A DNA stretch of 64,000 bases from Bradyrhizobium xenonodulans. Lineage in GTDB: Bacteria > Pseudomonadota > Alphaproteobacteria > Rhizobiales > Xanthobacteraceae. The first letter of the stretch is position 1, and every line of letters starts with the position of its first letter. The DNA lies in the NCBI RefSeq assembly GCF_027594865.1, contig NZ_CP089391.1, positions 6,168,501 through 6,232,500 of the forward strand, given 5' to 3'. This document shows positions 48,232 through 57,129 of the stretch, piece after piece. A program made the translations under genes and the position numbers. The notes below the pieces were generated by a model. That model ran no database searches, was not told the DNA's origin, and saw only the letters and a list, made by a program, of their open reading frames with translations.

Positions 48232-48699
48232 ATGACCGCTGCTCTCCGACGCCTCGATCCACCCTCCCTCAACCAGCGGCTTCGCGCGGCACCGACAACG
48301 ACGCGGCCGTTGATGCTCGACATCATCGATCACGCCTGCCGGCGCTTCCCTTCGCTCGGACAGAGTGAGCGTACGGCACGCGTCATGCGCCTGGTCGACG
48401 TCGAGGCCTGGGCCGATGCCGCGCTGGCGCTGATGGAGCTCGAGCTGCCGATGTGGCAGGTCCGCCGCATCGCCTATGACGAGGGCGAGTGGCATTGCGC
48501 GCTCTCGCGCGCGCGGGAATTGCCGGAGTGGCTGGACGCCGCTGTCGAGGCTCGGCATGCCGACCTCGCACTCGCTCTGCTGTCGGCCTTCATCGAGGTG
48601 CAGGCGTTGGCCATGGAGGTCTCGCGGCCAAGCGTTCCCACCGTCCGCCCGGCGCTCGATCCGCTTTACGAGCCGATCGCCTGCGACAATTTCGGCTAG
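48232..48699 (+). CDS. Hypothetical protein, mostly helical
   Basis: A 155-residue protein of unknown function. AGGAGG six bases before ATG 48232 fixes the start; the frame remains open 108 bases further upstream, through the right arm of the inverted repeat, but without a ribosome-binding site. The sequence is rich in alternating hydrophobic and charged residues consistent with helices (LVDVEAWADAALALMELELP; MWQVRRIAYDEGEWHCALSR). No transmembrane segment or signal peptide. It is followed by three tiny membrane-protein genes in the same direction, which may be co-transcribed. I do not recognise a domain. Confidence 0.75.
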   Translation: MTAALRRLDPPSLNQRLRAAPTTTRPLMLDIIDHACRRFPSLGQSERTARVMRLVDVEAWADAALALMELELPMWQVRRIAYDEGEWHCALSRARELPEWLDAAVEARHADLALALLSAFIEVQALAMEVSRPSVPTVRPALDPLYEPIACDNFG

Positions 48700-48727
48700 A
48701 CCGACCAGGACAGAAGGACACCAGACA

Positions 48728-48913
48728 ATGTCGACGCTGACTCAACGTCTTGAGCGGCCCCTTCAGTGGCCGGCACGGCGGCTCCGGATATCGAAGCTGC
48801 GCAAGGCCCGGCTCAGGCGCATCGCCCTGCATGGGCTGGCCTTGCTCTCGATGGGCAGCGTGCTCACCGCACTGATTGCGCTGAGGACTGCAATTCTGTG
48901 TTTCGCGAGGTAA
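48728..48913 (+). CDS. Small membrane protein (61 aa)
   Basis: A 61-residue protein. The first 33 residues are strongly basic (RLERPLQWPARRLRISKLRK), followed by one transmembrane helix (IALHGLALLSMGSVLTALIA) and a short tail. A GAAGGA stretch lies upstream of the ATG at slightly long spacing. It begins 28 bases after the hypothetical gene and is followed after 4 bases by another small ORF. Function unknown. Confidence 0.6.
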   Translation: MSTLTQRLERPLQWPARRLRISKLRKARLRRIALHGLALLSMGSVLTALIALRTAILCFAR

Positions 48914-48917
48914 CGAC

Positions 48918-49010
48918 ATGATCGAGCTCAAGATCATCATCCTGGTCGCATTGAAGGGCGCACTTCTGCTCGGCATGCGCGTCACCGCGCGCCCGGCCGC
49001 GGACGGCTAG
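48918..49010 (+). CDS. Small membrane peptide (30 aa)
   Basis: A 30-residue ORF, MIELKIIILVALKGALLLGM followed by RVTARPAADG. One hydrophobic helix and a short charged tail. It starts four bases after the preceding stop (GCGAGGTAACGACATG, with GAGG as a possible ribosome-binding site) and ends one base before the next ORF. The tight packing suggests a real polycistronic row, but such short ORFs can occur by chance. Confidence 0.5.
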   Translation: MIELKIIILVALKGALLLGMRVTARPAADG

Positions 49011-49011
49011 C

Positions 49012-49140
49012 ATGCAGCCGTTCAAGGGAAATCTGGAGCAGGCGGTCACCGTGACCATCCTGACGATGACCTTGAGCCTGATCTGGGGCGGCATCCTGAC
49101 GCTCGTGATCACGCTCCTCGCGCGCGGTCTCGGCGTCTAG
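49012..49140 (+). CDS. Small membrane peptide (42 aa)
   Basis: A 42-residue ORF beginning MQPFKGNLEQAVTVTILTMT and continuing through a hydrophobic helix (LSLIWGGILTLVITLLARGL). It starts one base after the stop of the preceding ORF; no separate ribosome-binding site is obvious, so coupling would be needed. Fourth and last member of the small gene row. Function unknown. Confidence 0.5.
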   Translation: MQPFKGNLEQAVTVTILTMTLSLIWGGILTLVITLLARGLGV

Positions 49141-49285
49141 GGCTAGGCCCCGCGATCGACCGCGAGTTGACCATGGCTGCCTACGAGGCGAGCAGCCCGG
49201 TCGCGCCTCCCGGTTGAGGCGCATATCCGGCGGAAAAAACCCGGTCGATCTGGCGCAAATTCATGGAACCGTGTAGATCGGTTTC

Positions 49286-49921
49286 ATGAGCACCAGCACC
49301 GTCAACGTCGTCGCCCATCCCCTGGTCCAGCACAAGCTCTCGCTGATGCGGGAGAAGGACCGCTCGACCAAGAGCTTTCGCGAAATCCTGAACGAGATCG
49401 GGATGCTGCTCGGCTACGAGGTGACGCGCGACCTGCCGCTGGAGCTGGTCGGGATCGAGACGCCGATCGCGCCGATGCAGGCGCCGAAGATCGCCGGCAA
49501 GAAGCTCACGCTGGCGCCGATCCTGCGCGCCGGCGTCGGCTTCCTCGACGGCATGCAGGCGCTGATGCCTTCCGCACGCATCGCCCATATCGGACTCTAC
49601 CGCGACCCCGAGACGTTGCAGGCCGTGGAATATTACTTCAAGGCGCCGCAGGACCTGTCCGACCGCACCGTGATCCTGATGGATCCGATGCTGGCGACCG
49701 GCAATTCGGCCTGCGCGGGCGCATCCCTGCTCAAGGCGCGCGGCGCCCGCGACATCCGCTTCGTCTGCCTGCTGGCCGCCCCCGAAGGCATCGCGCAATT
49801 CCAGAGCGAGCATCCGGACGTGCCGGTCTGGACCGCCGCGATCGACGAGCGGCTCAACGACCACGGCTACATCGTGCCGGGCCTCGGCGATGCCGGCGAC
49901 CGGATGTTCGGCACCAAGTAG
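49286..49921 (+). CDS. upp: Uracil phosphoribosyltransferase
   Basis: A 211-residue salvage enzyme converting uracil and PRPP to UMP. Motifs are [40 protein letters not shown], the PRPP loop [20 protein letters not shown] and uracil-binding [17 protein letters not shown] at the C-terminus. Standard length. No Shine-Dalgarno sequence is seen; the ATG lies in a small inverted repeat (ATGGAACC / GGTTTCAT, 49263-49287). Confidence 0.96.
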   Translation: MSTSTVNVVAHPLVQHKLSLMREKDRSTKSFREILNEIGMLLGYEVTRDLPLELVGIETPIAPMQAPKIAGKKLTLAPILRAGVGFLDGMQALMPSARIAHIGLYRDPETLQAVEYYFKAPQDLSDRTVILMDPMLATGNSACAGASLLKARGARDIRFVCLLAAPEGIAQFQSEHPDVPVWTAAIDERLNDHGYIVPGLGDAGDRMFGTK

Positions 49922-49954
49922 ACAGATTTGCGCGATCGGGTTACTCCGGTTGCC

Positions 49955-51529
49955 ATGAGTGCCAACCAATTTTCGCTGCAATCTCTGATTGACGTCGAGC
50001 CTGCCGCCGATCCCGCCTTCGTATTCGACGGCACGCCAGTCTCGCGCGCGGAGTTCTCTGCACAGGTCGAGCGGACGGCCGCATGGCTCGCCGCGCAAGG
50101 CATCGGCAAGGGTGATGTCGTCGCGGTCTGGCTGGTCAACCGGGTCGAATGGCTCGCGCTGCTGTTCGCCGCCGCCCGCCTTGGCGCCGTGGTCGCTGCC
50201 GTCAACACGCGCTACCGCAGCGCGGAGGTCGCGCACCTGCTCAAGCTGTCCGGCGCGAAGCTGATGGTGGTCGAGGCCGCGTTCCGCGCGATCGACTTTG
50301 CCGCCATCCTCGCCGACGTCGCCAGGAACGAAGTGCCTGCCCTGCAAAGGCTCGCGGTGGTCGGCACGGATGAGATTCCGGGCCAATGGCCCTGTGTGCG
50401 GTTCGATGCCTTCGACAAGCCTTACCCACCGGCGCCGCCGGCACAGGGCGATGTCGATCTGCCGGTGCTGCTCTACACGACATCGGGCACGACCAAGGGA
50501 CCAAAGCTCGTCGTGCATTCGCAGCGGACGTTGGCCACGCACGCCGTCTCCGTCGCCAGAGCGCTAAACCTCTCGCCGCAGCGTCACTCGCTACTGGCCA
50601 TGCTGCCATTCTGCGGCACTTTCGGCATGACTAGCCTGCTCGGCTTCGTCGCCGCGGGCGCGACCATCCATATGCTCGACGCCTTCGAGGCGGCACCGGC
50701 GCTGGAGATTCTCGGTAAGCACAAGATCACGCACTCCTTCGGCTCGGACGAGATGTTCCGCCGCATCCTCGCCCTCACTGATGCACCACGGCCGTTCCCG
50801 CATCTCGAGATCTGCGGCTTCGCCGCGTTCCAGCCCGGCTGGCGCGAGCTTGCCGCGGAGGCCGAGGCACGCGGCCTGCCGCTGTTCGGCCTCTACGGTT
50901 CGAGCGAGGTGCAGGCGCTGTTCTCGATCGCCCGCGCCAGCGACGCCTTCGCCGATCGCATCGAGGGCGGCGGCTGGCCGATGTCCCCGGAAGCACTGGT
51001 GCGCGTGCGCAATATCGAGACCGGCGAGCTTGCGGCCCAAGGTGTCTCCGGCGAGATCGAGATCAGCGCGCCGTCGCGCTTCCTCGGCTACTTCAACAAT
51101 CCCGGGGCGACGCGCGAGGCGATCACTGCCGACGGCTTCTTTCGCACCGGCGACATCGGCCGGCTGCGGGGCGACGGCGCCTTCGTCTACGAGACCCGCG
51201 CCGGCGATGCGATGCGGCTCGGCGGCTTCCTGGTCGCGCCCGGCGAGATCGAGGACGAGCTCAAAGCCTGCACCGGGGTGGCCGATGCCCAGGTCGTCGC
51301 CGTCGATCTGAAGGGGTCCGCGCGCTGCATCGCCTTCGTGATTCCGACAAGCGAGCCGCCACAACACGAGCAGCTGACTGCGCGTCTGCGCGATCGGCTC
51401 GCCGGCTACAAGGTGCCGGCACGGATCTACCTCGTGGACGCCTTCCCGGTCACCGACAGCGCCAATGGCGTGAAGATCCAGCGCGCCCGGCTGCGCGCCA
51501 TGGCGATGGAGCGGATCGCTGCCGAATAG
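49955..51529 (+). CDS. AMP-binding acyl-CoA synthetase-like protein
   Basis: A 524-residue member of the adenylate-forming superfamily. The N-terminal domain contains the P-loop-like motif LLYTTSGTTKGPKLVVHS (about residue 175), FGLYGSSEVQALF, and the ATP-binding hinge GFFRTGDIGRLRGDGAFVYE. The C-terminal domain carries RLGGFLVAPGEIEDELKA and the catalytic lysine in SANGVKIQRARLR. It would activate a carboxylic acid to the acyl-AMP and then CoA thioester; the substrate is not predictable. The start at 49955 (MSANQF) is preferred over a TTG 27 bases earlier. It begins 33 bases after upp. Confidence 0.88.
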   Translation: MSANQFSLQSLIDVEPAADPAFVFDGTPVSRAEFSAQVERTAAWLAAQGIGKGDVVAVWLVNRVEWLALLFAAARLGAVVAAVNTRYRSAEVAHLLKLSGAKLMVVEAAFRAIDFAAILADVARNEVPALQRLAVVGTDEIPGQWPCVRFDAFDKPYPPAPPAQGDVDLPVLLYTTSGTTKGPKLVVHSQRTLATHAVSVARALNLSPQRHSLLAMLPFCGTFGMTSLLGFVAAGATIHMLDAFEAAPALEILGKHKITHSFGSDEMFRRILALTDAPRPFPHLEICGFAAFQPGWRELAAEAEARGLPLFGLYGSSEVQALFSIARASDAFADRIEGGGWPMSPEALVRVRNIETGELAAQGVSGEIEISAPSRFLGYFNNPGATREAITADGFFRTGDIGRLRGDGAFVYETRAGDAMRLGGFLVAPGEIEDELKACTGVADAQVVAVDLKGSARCIAFVIPTSEPPQHEQLTARLRDRLAGYKVPARIYLVDAFPVTDSANGVKIQRARLRAMAMERIAAE

Positions 51530-51631
51530 CGACCGGCGAGGCGCATCCACACAACGCGCTGTCATGCACCGCCTGGTCCGCAATTGCGCACGGGGGCGGG
51601 GCATCCAGTATTCCCGAGACAGCGGTGATAG

Positions 51632-51677
51632 AGCCGCGAGGCTGCGGCTTATTGGATTACCCGCCTTCGCGGGGAAT
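51632..51677. terminator. Hairpins between convergent acyl-CoA synthetase and flgL genes
   Basis: Two consecutive inverted repeats: AGCCGC-gaggct-GCGGCT (51632-51649) and ATTaCCCGC-cttc-GCGGGgAAT (51656-51677). The second resembles the dispersed REP-like CCCGCCTTCGCGGG element of Bradyrhizobium-like genomes. They occupy the gap between two genes that read toward each other, so a bidirectional termination role is plausible. Confidence 0.5.
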
Positions 51678-51696
51678 GACACCGAGAGTGTTGAGC

Positions 51697-52608
51697 CTAT
51701 TTCAGGTAACTTGCGAGATTGATGCTCAGGATCTTGGCGAGCGCCGAATAGGACGCCGTGAGCTGTGCCTGGTAAGTCGAGAGCTGCGCCGTGACGGCGG
51801 CGACGTCGACGCCGGTGAGGTCGTTCGACAGCGTCTCAGCATAGCTCTTGTAGTCGGTCTGGCGCGCGCTCGCCGTCTCGATCGAGGACGCGGCGTTCGA
51901 CAGCTTGGCCTGCACCGCCGCAGTGTCGTCCAGCGCCGTGCCAGCGAGATCGAGTGCGCTGGAGATGTCCGAGGACGACAGCGTGGTGCTATTGGCCACG
52001 AATTTGAGCACCCGCATCACCTCTTCGAACGCCGAATTGTCCGCGGTGACGCCGTACGACACCGTCTCGTCGGAGGCGACCCGTACCGAGGCGATCTCGT
52101 CGTCACCGTTGTAGTAGCTGGTGTCAGTCGCGGTCAGGGAGCCGCTGCCGGACGAGAAGCCGGTGAGGTCGACCGGCGCGGTGTCGGTCTTGCCCCCGGC
52201 GAACACATACTGGCCGTCATATTGCGTGTTCATCAGCGACCCCATCTCCTCCAGCATCTGCTGGGCGGTGGTGATCACCGAATTCGTCTCGGTCGAGCTG
52301 CCGGTCGAGGCCGCGCTGAGCTGGGAGCGGAGCTGCGTCAGGATGTCGGTCATCGATCCGATCGCCGAATACATCACCTGCACCTTGCTGTCGGCGAGCG
52401 TCGCGGCGTCGACATAGGATTGCGCGCGCGTCACCGAGACCTGAAGGTTGACGAGATGTTGCGCATCCGAGCCGTAGCCGCCGAAATCGCTCGAGACCAC
52501 GCCCGACGATTCCTGGATCTGCTTGTTGGCCATGACCGTCTCGACGCGCATCGCGTCGGCGATCATCTTGTTCGACTGCGCGAAGGTGGCGACCCGCATC
52601 GCGGCCAT
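51697..52608 (-). CDS. flgL: Flagellar hook-associated protein FlgL
   Basis: A 303-residue flagellin-like junction protein joining the hook to the filament. N-terminal helix AAMRVATFAQSNKMIADAMR and C-terminal helix TAQLSTYQAQLTASYSALAK form the D0 coiled core as in FlgL/flagellins, with a variable serine/threonine-rich centre. Two in-frame ATGs occur at the start (M1, M4); GGGAGCGG favours M1. It follows flgK by 17 bases and is the last gene of the cluster. Confidence 0.88.
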   Translation of the reverse strand: MAAMRVATFAQSNKMIADAMRVETVMANKQIQESSGVVSSDFGGYGSDAQHLVNLQVSVTRAQSYVDAATLADSKVQVMYSAIGSMTDILTQLRSQLSAASTGSSTETNSVITTAQQMLEEMGSLMNTQYDGQYVFAGGKTDTAPVDLTGFSSGSGSLTATDTSYYNGDDEIASVRVASDETVSYGVTADNSAFEEVMRVLKFVANSTTLSSSDISSALDLAGTALDDTAAVQAKLSNAASSIETASARQTDYKSYAETLSNDLTGVDVAAVTAQLSTYQAQLTASYSALAKILSINLASYLK

Positions 52609-52625
52609 GAGCCCGCTCCCGCCCG

Positions 52626-54398
52626 TTACGACTGCACGGCGGACAACAACGCCGAGTACATGGTGTTGATGGCCTGGATCAGCGCGGAAGCCGCGGTATA
52701 TTTGTTCTGGAGCGTGCTGAGCTTGGCGGACTCCTCGTCGAGGTTGACGCCGGATTGCGAGGACAGCGAGCTCGCATAGGTCGACTGTGCGGTCTCCTTC
52801 GCGGTGTAATCGGTCGATGCCTGCGAGGCCTTGCTGGCGACGTCGGCCACGATGGCCGACGCATAATCGGCCAGCGAACCGGTGGTGGCGGCAAGCCCGC
52901 CGGTGGCGGCGAAGGTCCGGGAATCCGTCAGCGCATCATAGAAGGCGTTGACGACGCTGGCCGACCCCGACGACAGCACGGTGCTGCCCACCGTCAGGCT
53001 CGACGAGGAATCCAGGGTCCCGAGCTGGAGCTCGTTGGTGCCGGACAGGATCTTGCTGTTGACCGCGATGTCCGAAGCACTGGTGCCGGTCACGAGGTCG
53101 TTGAGACCGAAATACTCCGAGAATCCCTCCCCCGAGCTTCCCACCGAGCTCGTCATCTCGTTGATGGCGACGCCGTTGCCGGATCCTGTCGCGGCGATCG
53201 AGAGATGGCCGTCCGCATCGACCGAGGCCGACAGTCCGGAGATGCCGTTGATGGCGGTGACGAGATCGCCGACGGTGGAATAGGACGACAGGTCGAGATC
53301 GCTGTAGGAGACCAGATTGCCGCTCTGGTCGGTCACGGCAAGGCGCACCGTACCCGTCGCGGACAGTGCCGTAGAGCTGGTGACGCTCGCCGTCCCGGTG
53401 AGGCTCGTCGGCGCCGGCACCGCGGAGGCGCTGTTCGAGACGCTGTTCATCGCGGAGGCGAGCTGCTGAGCGAGCTGGTCGAGCTGGGACTGTGCGTTCG
53501 GCAGCGTCGTGTCGCGAAGCGTGATCAGCGCCCCGATGTCGCCGCCTGTGATCTGCGAGGTGACGTCGACGCCGTTCACCGTGATCGCGCTGAAACCGCT
53601 CGACGAAGAGCCCGCGGTATAGGTCGTCGCCGCCGTCACATTGGCCGCGGCGGTATAGCTGATCGTATGGGCGGAGCTGTCGACCAGCGCCTGGCCGGAC
53701 TTGGTGTAGATCTGAATGTCGCCGTTCGACGCCGTGAAATAGTTGATGTTCATCTTGGACGCGAGGTCCTGGAGCGCGGTGTTGCGCTGGTCCTCCAGAT
53801 CCGCGGTCGACTGGCCGGCCGCCGCCGTCTGCTTGATCTGCGCATTCAGATCCGCGATCTGCTGCAAGTCCGTATTGACGTCGTCGATCGAGGACGCGAT
53901 GTCCTGGTCGGCATCGGAGCGGAGCTTCTGGATGCTGCTCGACGTCTCTCGCAACTGGCTCGCGACGTCGTCGAGCGCGCTGACGACGTTGGATTGCAGC
54001 GAGGCGCTGCTCGGCGTGCTCGCCAGCGACGACAGCGCCGATTCCAGCGAGGCGATGCTGTTGGCGAGCGACGTCCCGGTCGACGCGTCGTCTGTGCTGC
54101 TGGTCGAGCCGTAGAGCTTTTCGAGCGACGTCAGATAGGTGTTGGTGGTGTCGGCCGAGCCGAGGTCGGAGGTCGCAGAGATCAGCGACTTCAACAGCAG
54201 CTTGTCGACCGTCGAGGTGATGCCCGTTACCGTGACGCCGGTGCCGACGCCATTGGTGACGCTGCTCGACTGGTTCGCAGTCTTGGTCGTATAGCCCGTC
54301 GTGTCGGCGTTCGAGATGTTCGACGACGTCACGCTGATCTGCACCGACGTGGCCGACAGGCCGCTGAAGGCGATCGATCGTGCGATATCGAGCGACAC
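52626..54398 (-). CDS. flgK: Flagellar hook-associated protein FlgK
   Basis: A 590-residue hook-filament junction protein. The N-terminus has the rod/hook/HAP signature ISVTSSNISNADTTGYTTK (residues 21-39) and the C-terminus ends in the helical LIQAINTMYSALLSAVQS, typical of FlgK. The central part is serine, threonine and alanine rich, as for exported flagellar proteins. GTG start at 54398 with AAAGGAG upstream. Located between the flgN-like gene and flgL. Confidence 0.92.
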   Translation of the reverse strand: MSLDIARSIAFSGLSATSVQISVTSSNISNADTTGYTTKTANQSSSVTNGVGTGVTVTGITSTVDKLLLKSLISATSDLGSADTTNTYLTSLEKLYGSTSSTDDASTGTSLANSIASLESALSSLASTPSSASLQSNVVSALDDVASQLRETSSSIQKLRSDADQDIASSIDDVNTDLQQIADLNAQIKQTAAAGQSTADLEDQRNTALQDLASKMNINYFTASNGDIQIYTKSGQALVDSSAHTISYTAAANVTAATTYTAGSSSSGFSAITVNGVDVTSQITGGDIGALITLRDTTLPNAQSQLDQLAQQLASAMNSVSNSASAVPAPTSLTGTASVTSSTALSATGTVRLAVTDQSGNLVSYSDLDLSSYSTVGDLVTAINGISGLSASVDADGHLSIAATGSGNGVAINEMTSSVGSSGEGFSEYFGLNDLVTGTSASDIAVNSKILSGTNELQLGTLDSSSSLTVGSTVLSSGSASVVNAFYDALTDSRTFAATGGLAATTGSLADYASAIVADVASKASQASTDYTAKETAQSTYASSLSSQSGVNLDEESAKLSTLQNKYTAASALIQAINTMYSALLSAVQS

Positions 54399-54416
54399 GG
54401 CGGGCTCCTTTCGTCG

Positions 54417-54890
54417 TCAGGCGCTGCGGCTGGTGCCGCTGGAGACCGCGCGCGCGGCAAGCCGGCCGGACGCGCCATAGGGCGACACCGCCGCGATCTG
54501 CTCGCGGATCGCCTGCATGACGGCCTCGATCCGGCGGTTGCTGGCCTCGATGGCCGCGCGCAGGCGCACCAGATTCTCGTCCATCGCCCCGCGCAGCTTC
54601 AGGATCCGCTCCATCAGCTGCTCGCGCAGCATCCGGTCGCGCACGTCCAGGCTGGTCGTGCCTGCCGCGCATTCGGCGACGGTCCGCTCGAACATCTCCG
54701 CCAACCGGTTCTTCTCGTCGACCTGCTTCAGGCGCGAGGCCGGCAGGCCCTTGGCCAGCTCCGCATTCTCCTCCGCGACCAGCGCGGTCAGCGTATCGAT
54801 CAACGTGATCAGCGACTTGATCCGCGCGTCGCCGTTCGCGGCGTTCGTCCTCGTGGCTTTGCTCGTGGCTTGAGCTACAGTCATGGTCAT
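54417..54890 (-). CDS. flgN: FlgN-like flagellar export chaperone
   Basis: A 157-residue, largely helical protein. The region RIKSLITLIDTLTALVAEEN and RLKQVDEKNRLAEMFERTVA is typical of FlgN, which holds FlgK and FlgL before export; it is encoded directly upstream of flgK here. Two possible starts, at 54890 and 54884 (MTM); GAAGGCG suits the second better. Family assignment rests on pattern and context rather than a strong motif. Confidence 0.72.
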   Translation of the reverse strand: MTMTVAQATSKATRTNAANGDARIKSLITLIDTLTALVAEENAELAKGLPASRLKQVDEKNRLAEMFERTVAECAAGTTSLDVRDRMLREQLMERILKLRGAMDENLVRLRAAIEASNRRIEAVMQAIREQIAAVSPYGASGRLAARAVSSGTSRSA

Positions 54891-54899
54891 CGCCTTCTT

Positions 54900-55160
54900 C
54901 TAGTTATGCCGTTTGCCGCGGCCGGCCTGCGCGTTGCGCAGATAGGCGCCGATCGCAGTCGTCCTGACGGTTGCCTGCCTCATCTCGCCCTCGATCTCCG
55001 CACATTCGCGCAAGAGGCCGCGCCGGGTCGTCTCGAAATCGTCGAGCAGCGCGAGCAATTGCTTGCGGTCGCTGCCCCTGACGGTCGCGGCTCGCGCCAC
55101 CAGCCGCCTCAACCGGCGCAGCAGTGCTTCTCCTGCCGCGCTCGCCTCCGGGCTGCGCAT
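54900..55160 (-). CDS. 86-residue helical protein in the flagellar cluster
   Basis: A short protein between flgE and the flgN-like gene. It is predicted to be two or three helices rich in Arg, Ala, Leu and Glu (EALLRRLRRLVARAATVRGS; LLALLDDFETTRRGLLRECA). The start ATG overlaps the end of flgE region closely and is preceded by AGGTGAG, while another frame over the same stretch lacks codon bias. I do not recognise the family; a small chaperone or adaptor for flagellar export is a guess from position. Confidence 0.6.
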   Translation of the reverse strand: MRSPEASAAGEALLRRLRRLVARAATVRGSDRKQLLALLDDFETTRRGLLRECAEIEGEMRQATVRTTAIGAYLRNAQAGRGKRHN

Positions 55161-55163
55161 CGC

Positions 55164-56429
55164 TCACCTCATCGCCGAGATCAGGGTGTCGTACATCTTG
55201 TTGACGGTGGAGATGACCTGGGACGCGGCGGAATAGGCCTGCTGCGCCGAGATCATGCTCGAGAACTGGCTGGAGGTGTCGGTGGTCGAGGATTCCAGCT
55301 CGCTGCCGTAGATCGTACCCGCGCCGTTCTCGCCGGAAGCCTGCAAGGAGGCATTCCCCGACGTCACGGTCGCCGAGTAGAGTCCGTTGCTGGACGCGGA
55401 GAGCCCGTTGGGATCGGCGAAGGTCGCCACCGCGATCTTGTAGATCGCGATGGTCTCGCCGTTGGAGTAGGTCGCGTCGACAACGCCGTCGGTGCCGATC
55501 GAGATGCTGGACAGCTTGCCGTAGGACAAACCATCGGAGTCGATGCTGGTGACGTTGACGGAGGGCGTGGTCTCGCCGGAGGCATATTGCGTCAGGCCAT
55601 CGGTGCCGCCGACCGTGCCGAGGTCCATGGTGACGGTGCTGTCGGCCGCGCCGTCGGTCCAGCCCGTGATCGAGATGGTTGCCGGGTCAGGGCTGGTGCT
55701 GGCCAGCGAGCCGTCGCTGTTGAAGGTGATGTCGATCGTGCCGGAGGCCGTGCCGGTCGCGGTCGTGGTGTCCGACGACGAGGTCGGTTCGGCAAAGCTC
55801 GCGCTCCAGCTGTTGGTGCCGGTCTTGCTCCAGGTGATCTGCATCGTGTTTGCAGCACCGAGAGAGTCATACACCGTCATCGAGCTGGTATAGGTGTCGC
55901 CGGTGGCGGCATCCGACGGCAAATTGGCCGCGATCGTGGTCTTGGTGGTGGCGCTGCCGCTGGTCGAGGCGATCTGGGTGTTGATGGCCGACAGGTTGCT
56001 GGCCGACTCGCTGCCGACGACATTGCCGTCCGCGTCGGTGCGCCAGCCCTCGAGGTAGCTGCCGTTGTTCTCGAGATAGCCGGCATTGTTGATCGTGAAG
56101 GCACCGTTGCGGGTATAGGACGTGGTGCCGCCGGATGCGGCGCTGGTCACCACGAAGAAGCCCGAGCCCTGGATGGCGACGTCGGTGGCATTCGAGGTCG
56201 CGGCCAGCAGGCCCTGCTGGGTGATGTTGGCGCGGCCCGCGACGGTGACACCGCCCGACGCGTAGGAGGTGGTGTTGCTCGAAGCCGTCACGAGCGAATC
56301 GAACATCGCCGACGTCGTCTTGTAACCGGTCGTATCGGAGTTGGCGATGTTGTCGCTGATCATCGACAGGGACTGGCTCTGGGCGCTGAGCGCCGAGATC
56401 GCCGAGGACAATGCACCGGTGAGACTCAT
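55164..56429 (-). CDS. flgE: Flagellar hook protein FlgE
   Basis: A 421-residue hook subunit. N-terminus ALSSAISALSAQSQSLSMIS then DNIANSDTTGYKTTSAMFDS (the rod/hook signature), a middle with VTVAGRANITQQGLLAATSN and ATDVAIQGSGFFVV, and a C-terminal helix MISAQQAYSAASQVISTVNK. Composition is typical of an exported axial protein. Positioned 31 bases after flgD, which caps the growing hook. Confidence 0.93.
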   Translation of the reverse strand: MSLTGALSSAISALSAQSQSLSMISDNIANSDTTGYKTTSAMFDSLVTASSNTTSYASGGVTVAGRANITQQGLLAATSNATDVAIQGSGFFVVTSAASGGTTSYTRNGAFTINNAGYLENNGSYLEGWRTDADGNVVGSESASNLSAINTQIASTSGSATTKTTIAANLPSDAATGDTYTSSMTVYDSLGAANTMQITWSKTGTNSWSASFAEPTSSSDTTTATGTASGTIDITFNSDGSLASTSPDPATISITGWTDGAADSTVTMDLGTVGGTDGLTQYASGETTPSVNVTSIDSDGLSYGKLSSISIGTDGVVDATYSNGETIAIYKIAVATFADPNGLSASSNGLYSATVTSGNASLQASGENGAGTIYGSELESSTTDTSSQFSSMISAQQAYSAASQVISTVNKMYDTLISAMR

Positions 56430-56460
56430 GATGAAACTCCGAGGAAATCAGGGCGTGGGG

Positions 56461-57129
56461 TCAGGACGTGACGCCGAGGATGTTGGCGGCGCTGACAGCG
56501 ACGCCGTTCACCGTGAGCGAGGGCGTGGAGGTCGAGGTGTCGATGCCGGTCACCGTGCCGGTGACGGTGGTGTAGTTGAGCACCGAGTTGCCGGCGCTAT
56601 CGGTCGCGGTCACCGAGATGGTGTACTTGCCGCCGTCGGCGAGCTGATTGCCGCTGGAATCCTTGCCGTCCCAGGTGAAGCTGTTGGAGCCGGAATTGCC
56701 GGTCCCGGTGCCGGTGAAGACGACGTTGCCGGAAGAATCCGAGATGCTGATCGAAACGTTCGATGCGGCCGAGGACAGCGAGTAGCCGAACGTCGCCGAG
56801 CCGTTGCTCAAGGTCGAGGTGTCGGTCTTCGCCTCGACGGTGTGGCCGATATAGTTCACCGAGTTGAGCGTCACGAGGCTCGAGAACGAGCTCGCCAGCG
56901 ACGACATGTTGGAGTTGATCGACTCCTGCTGGGTGAAATTGGCGTAGGAGGTGAGCTGATTGATGAAGTCGGTGGTCGAGGTCGCGTTCAGCGGATCCTG
57001 GTTCTGAAGCTCGCTGACGAGCAGGCTCAGGAAATCGCTGGAGGTCAGCGACGAACTGGATGACGTGCTCGAGGACGACGAGGTCGTCGTGGTCGCAGTC
57101 GTTGCAGAACTCGTGGCGGAAACGGTCAT
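56461..57129 (-). CDS. flgD: Flagellar hook-capping protein FlgD
   Basis: A 222-residue hook assembly scaffold. The conserved N-terminal FlgD motif DFLSLLVSELQNQDPLNATS and FINQLTSYANFTQQESINSN is present, followed by the Ig-like domains (SFTWDGKDSSGNQLADGGKY). The extreme N-terminus is a low-complexity serine/threonine run. ATG 57129 follows GGAG at six bases; the longer upstream frame adds 44 proline/arginine-rich residues unlike FlgD. The 262-base gap upstream holds no further gene and probably contains its promoter. Confidence 0.93.
   Translation of the reverse strand: MTVSATSSATTATTTTSSSSSTSSSSSLTSSDFLSLLVSELQNQDPLNATSTTDFINQLTSYANFTQQESINSNMSSLASSFSSLVTLNSVNYIGHTVEAKTDTSTLSNGSATFGYSLSSAASNVSISISDSSGNVVFTGTGTGNSGSNSFTWDGKDSSGNQLADGGKYTISVTATDSAGNSVLNYTTVTGTVTGIDTSTSTPSLTVNGVAVSAANILGVTS

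Noticed and set aside
52755..56471. A 1238-codon plus-strand frame opposite flgK, flgN-like and flgE
   Set aside because: Spans several gene boundaries of the opposite strand and is extremely Arg/Gly/Asp-rich; a shadow of Ser/Thr-rich flagellar genes.
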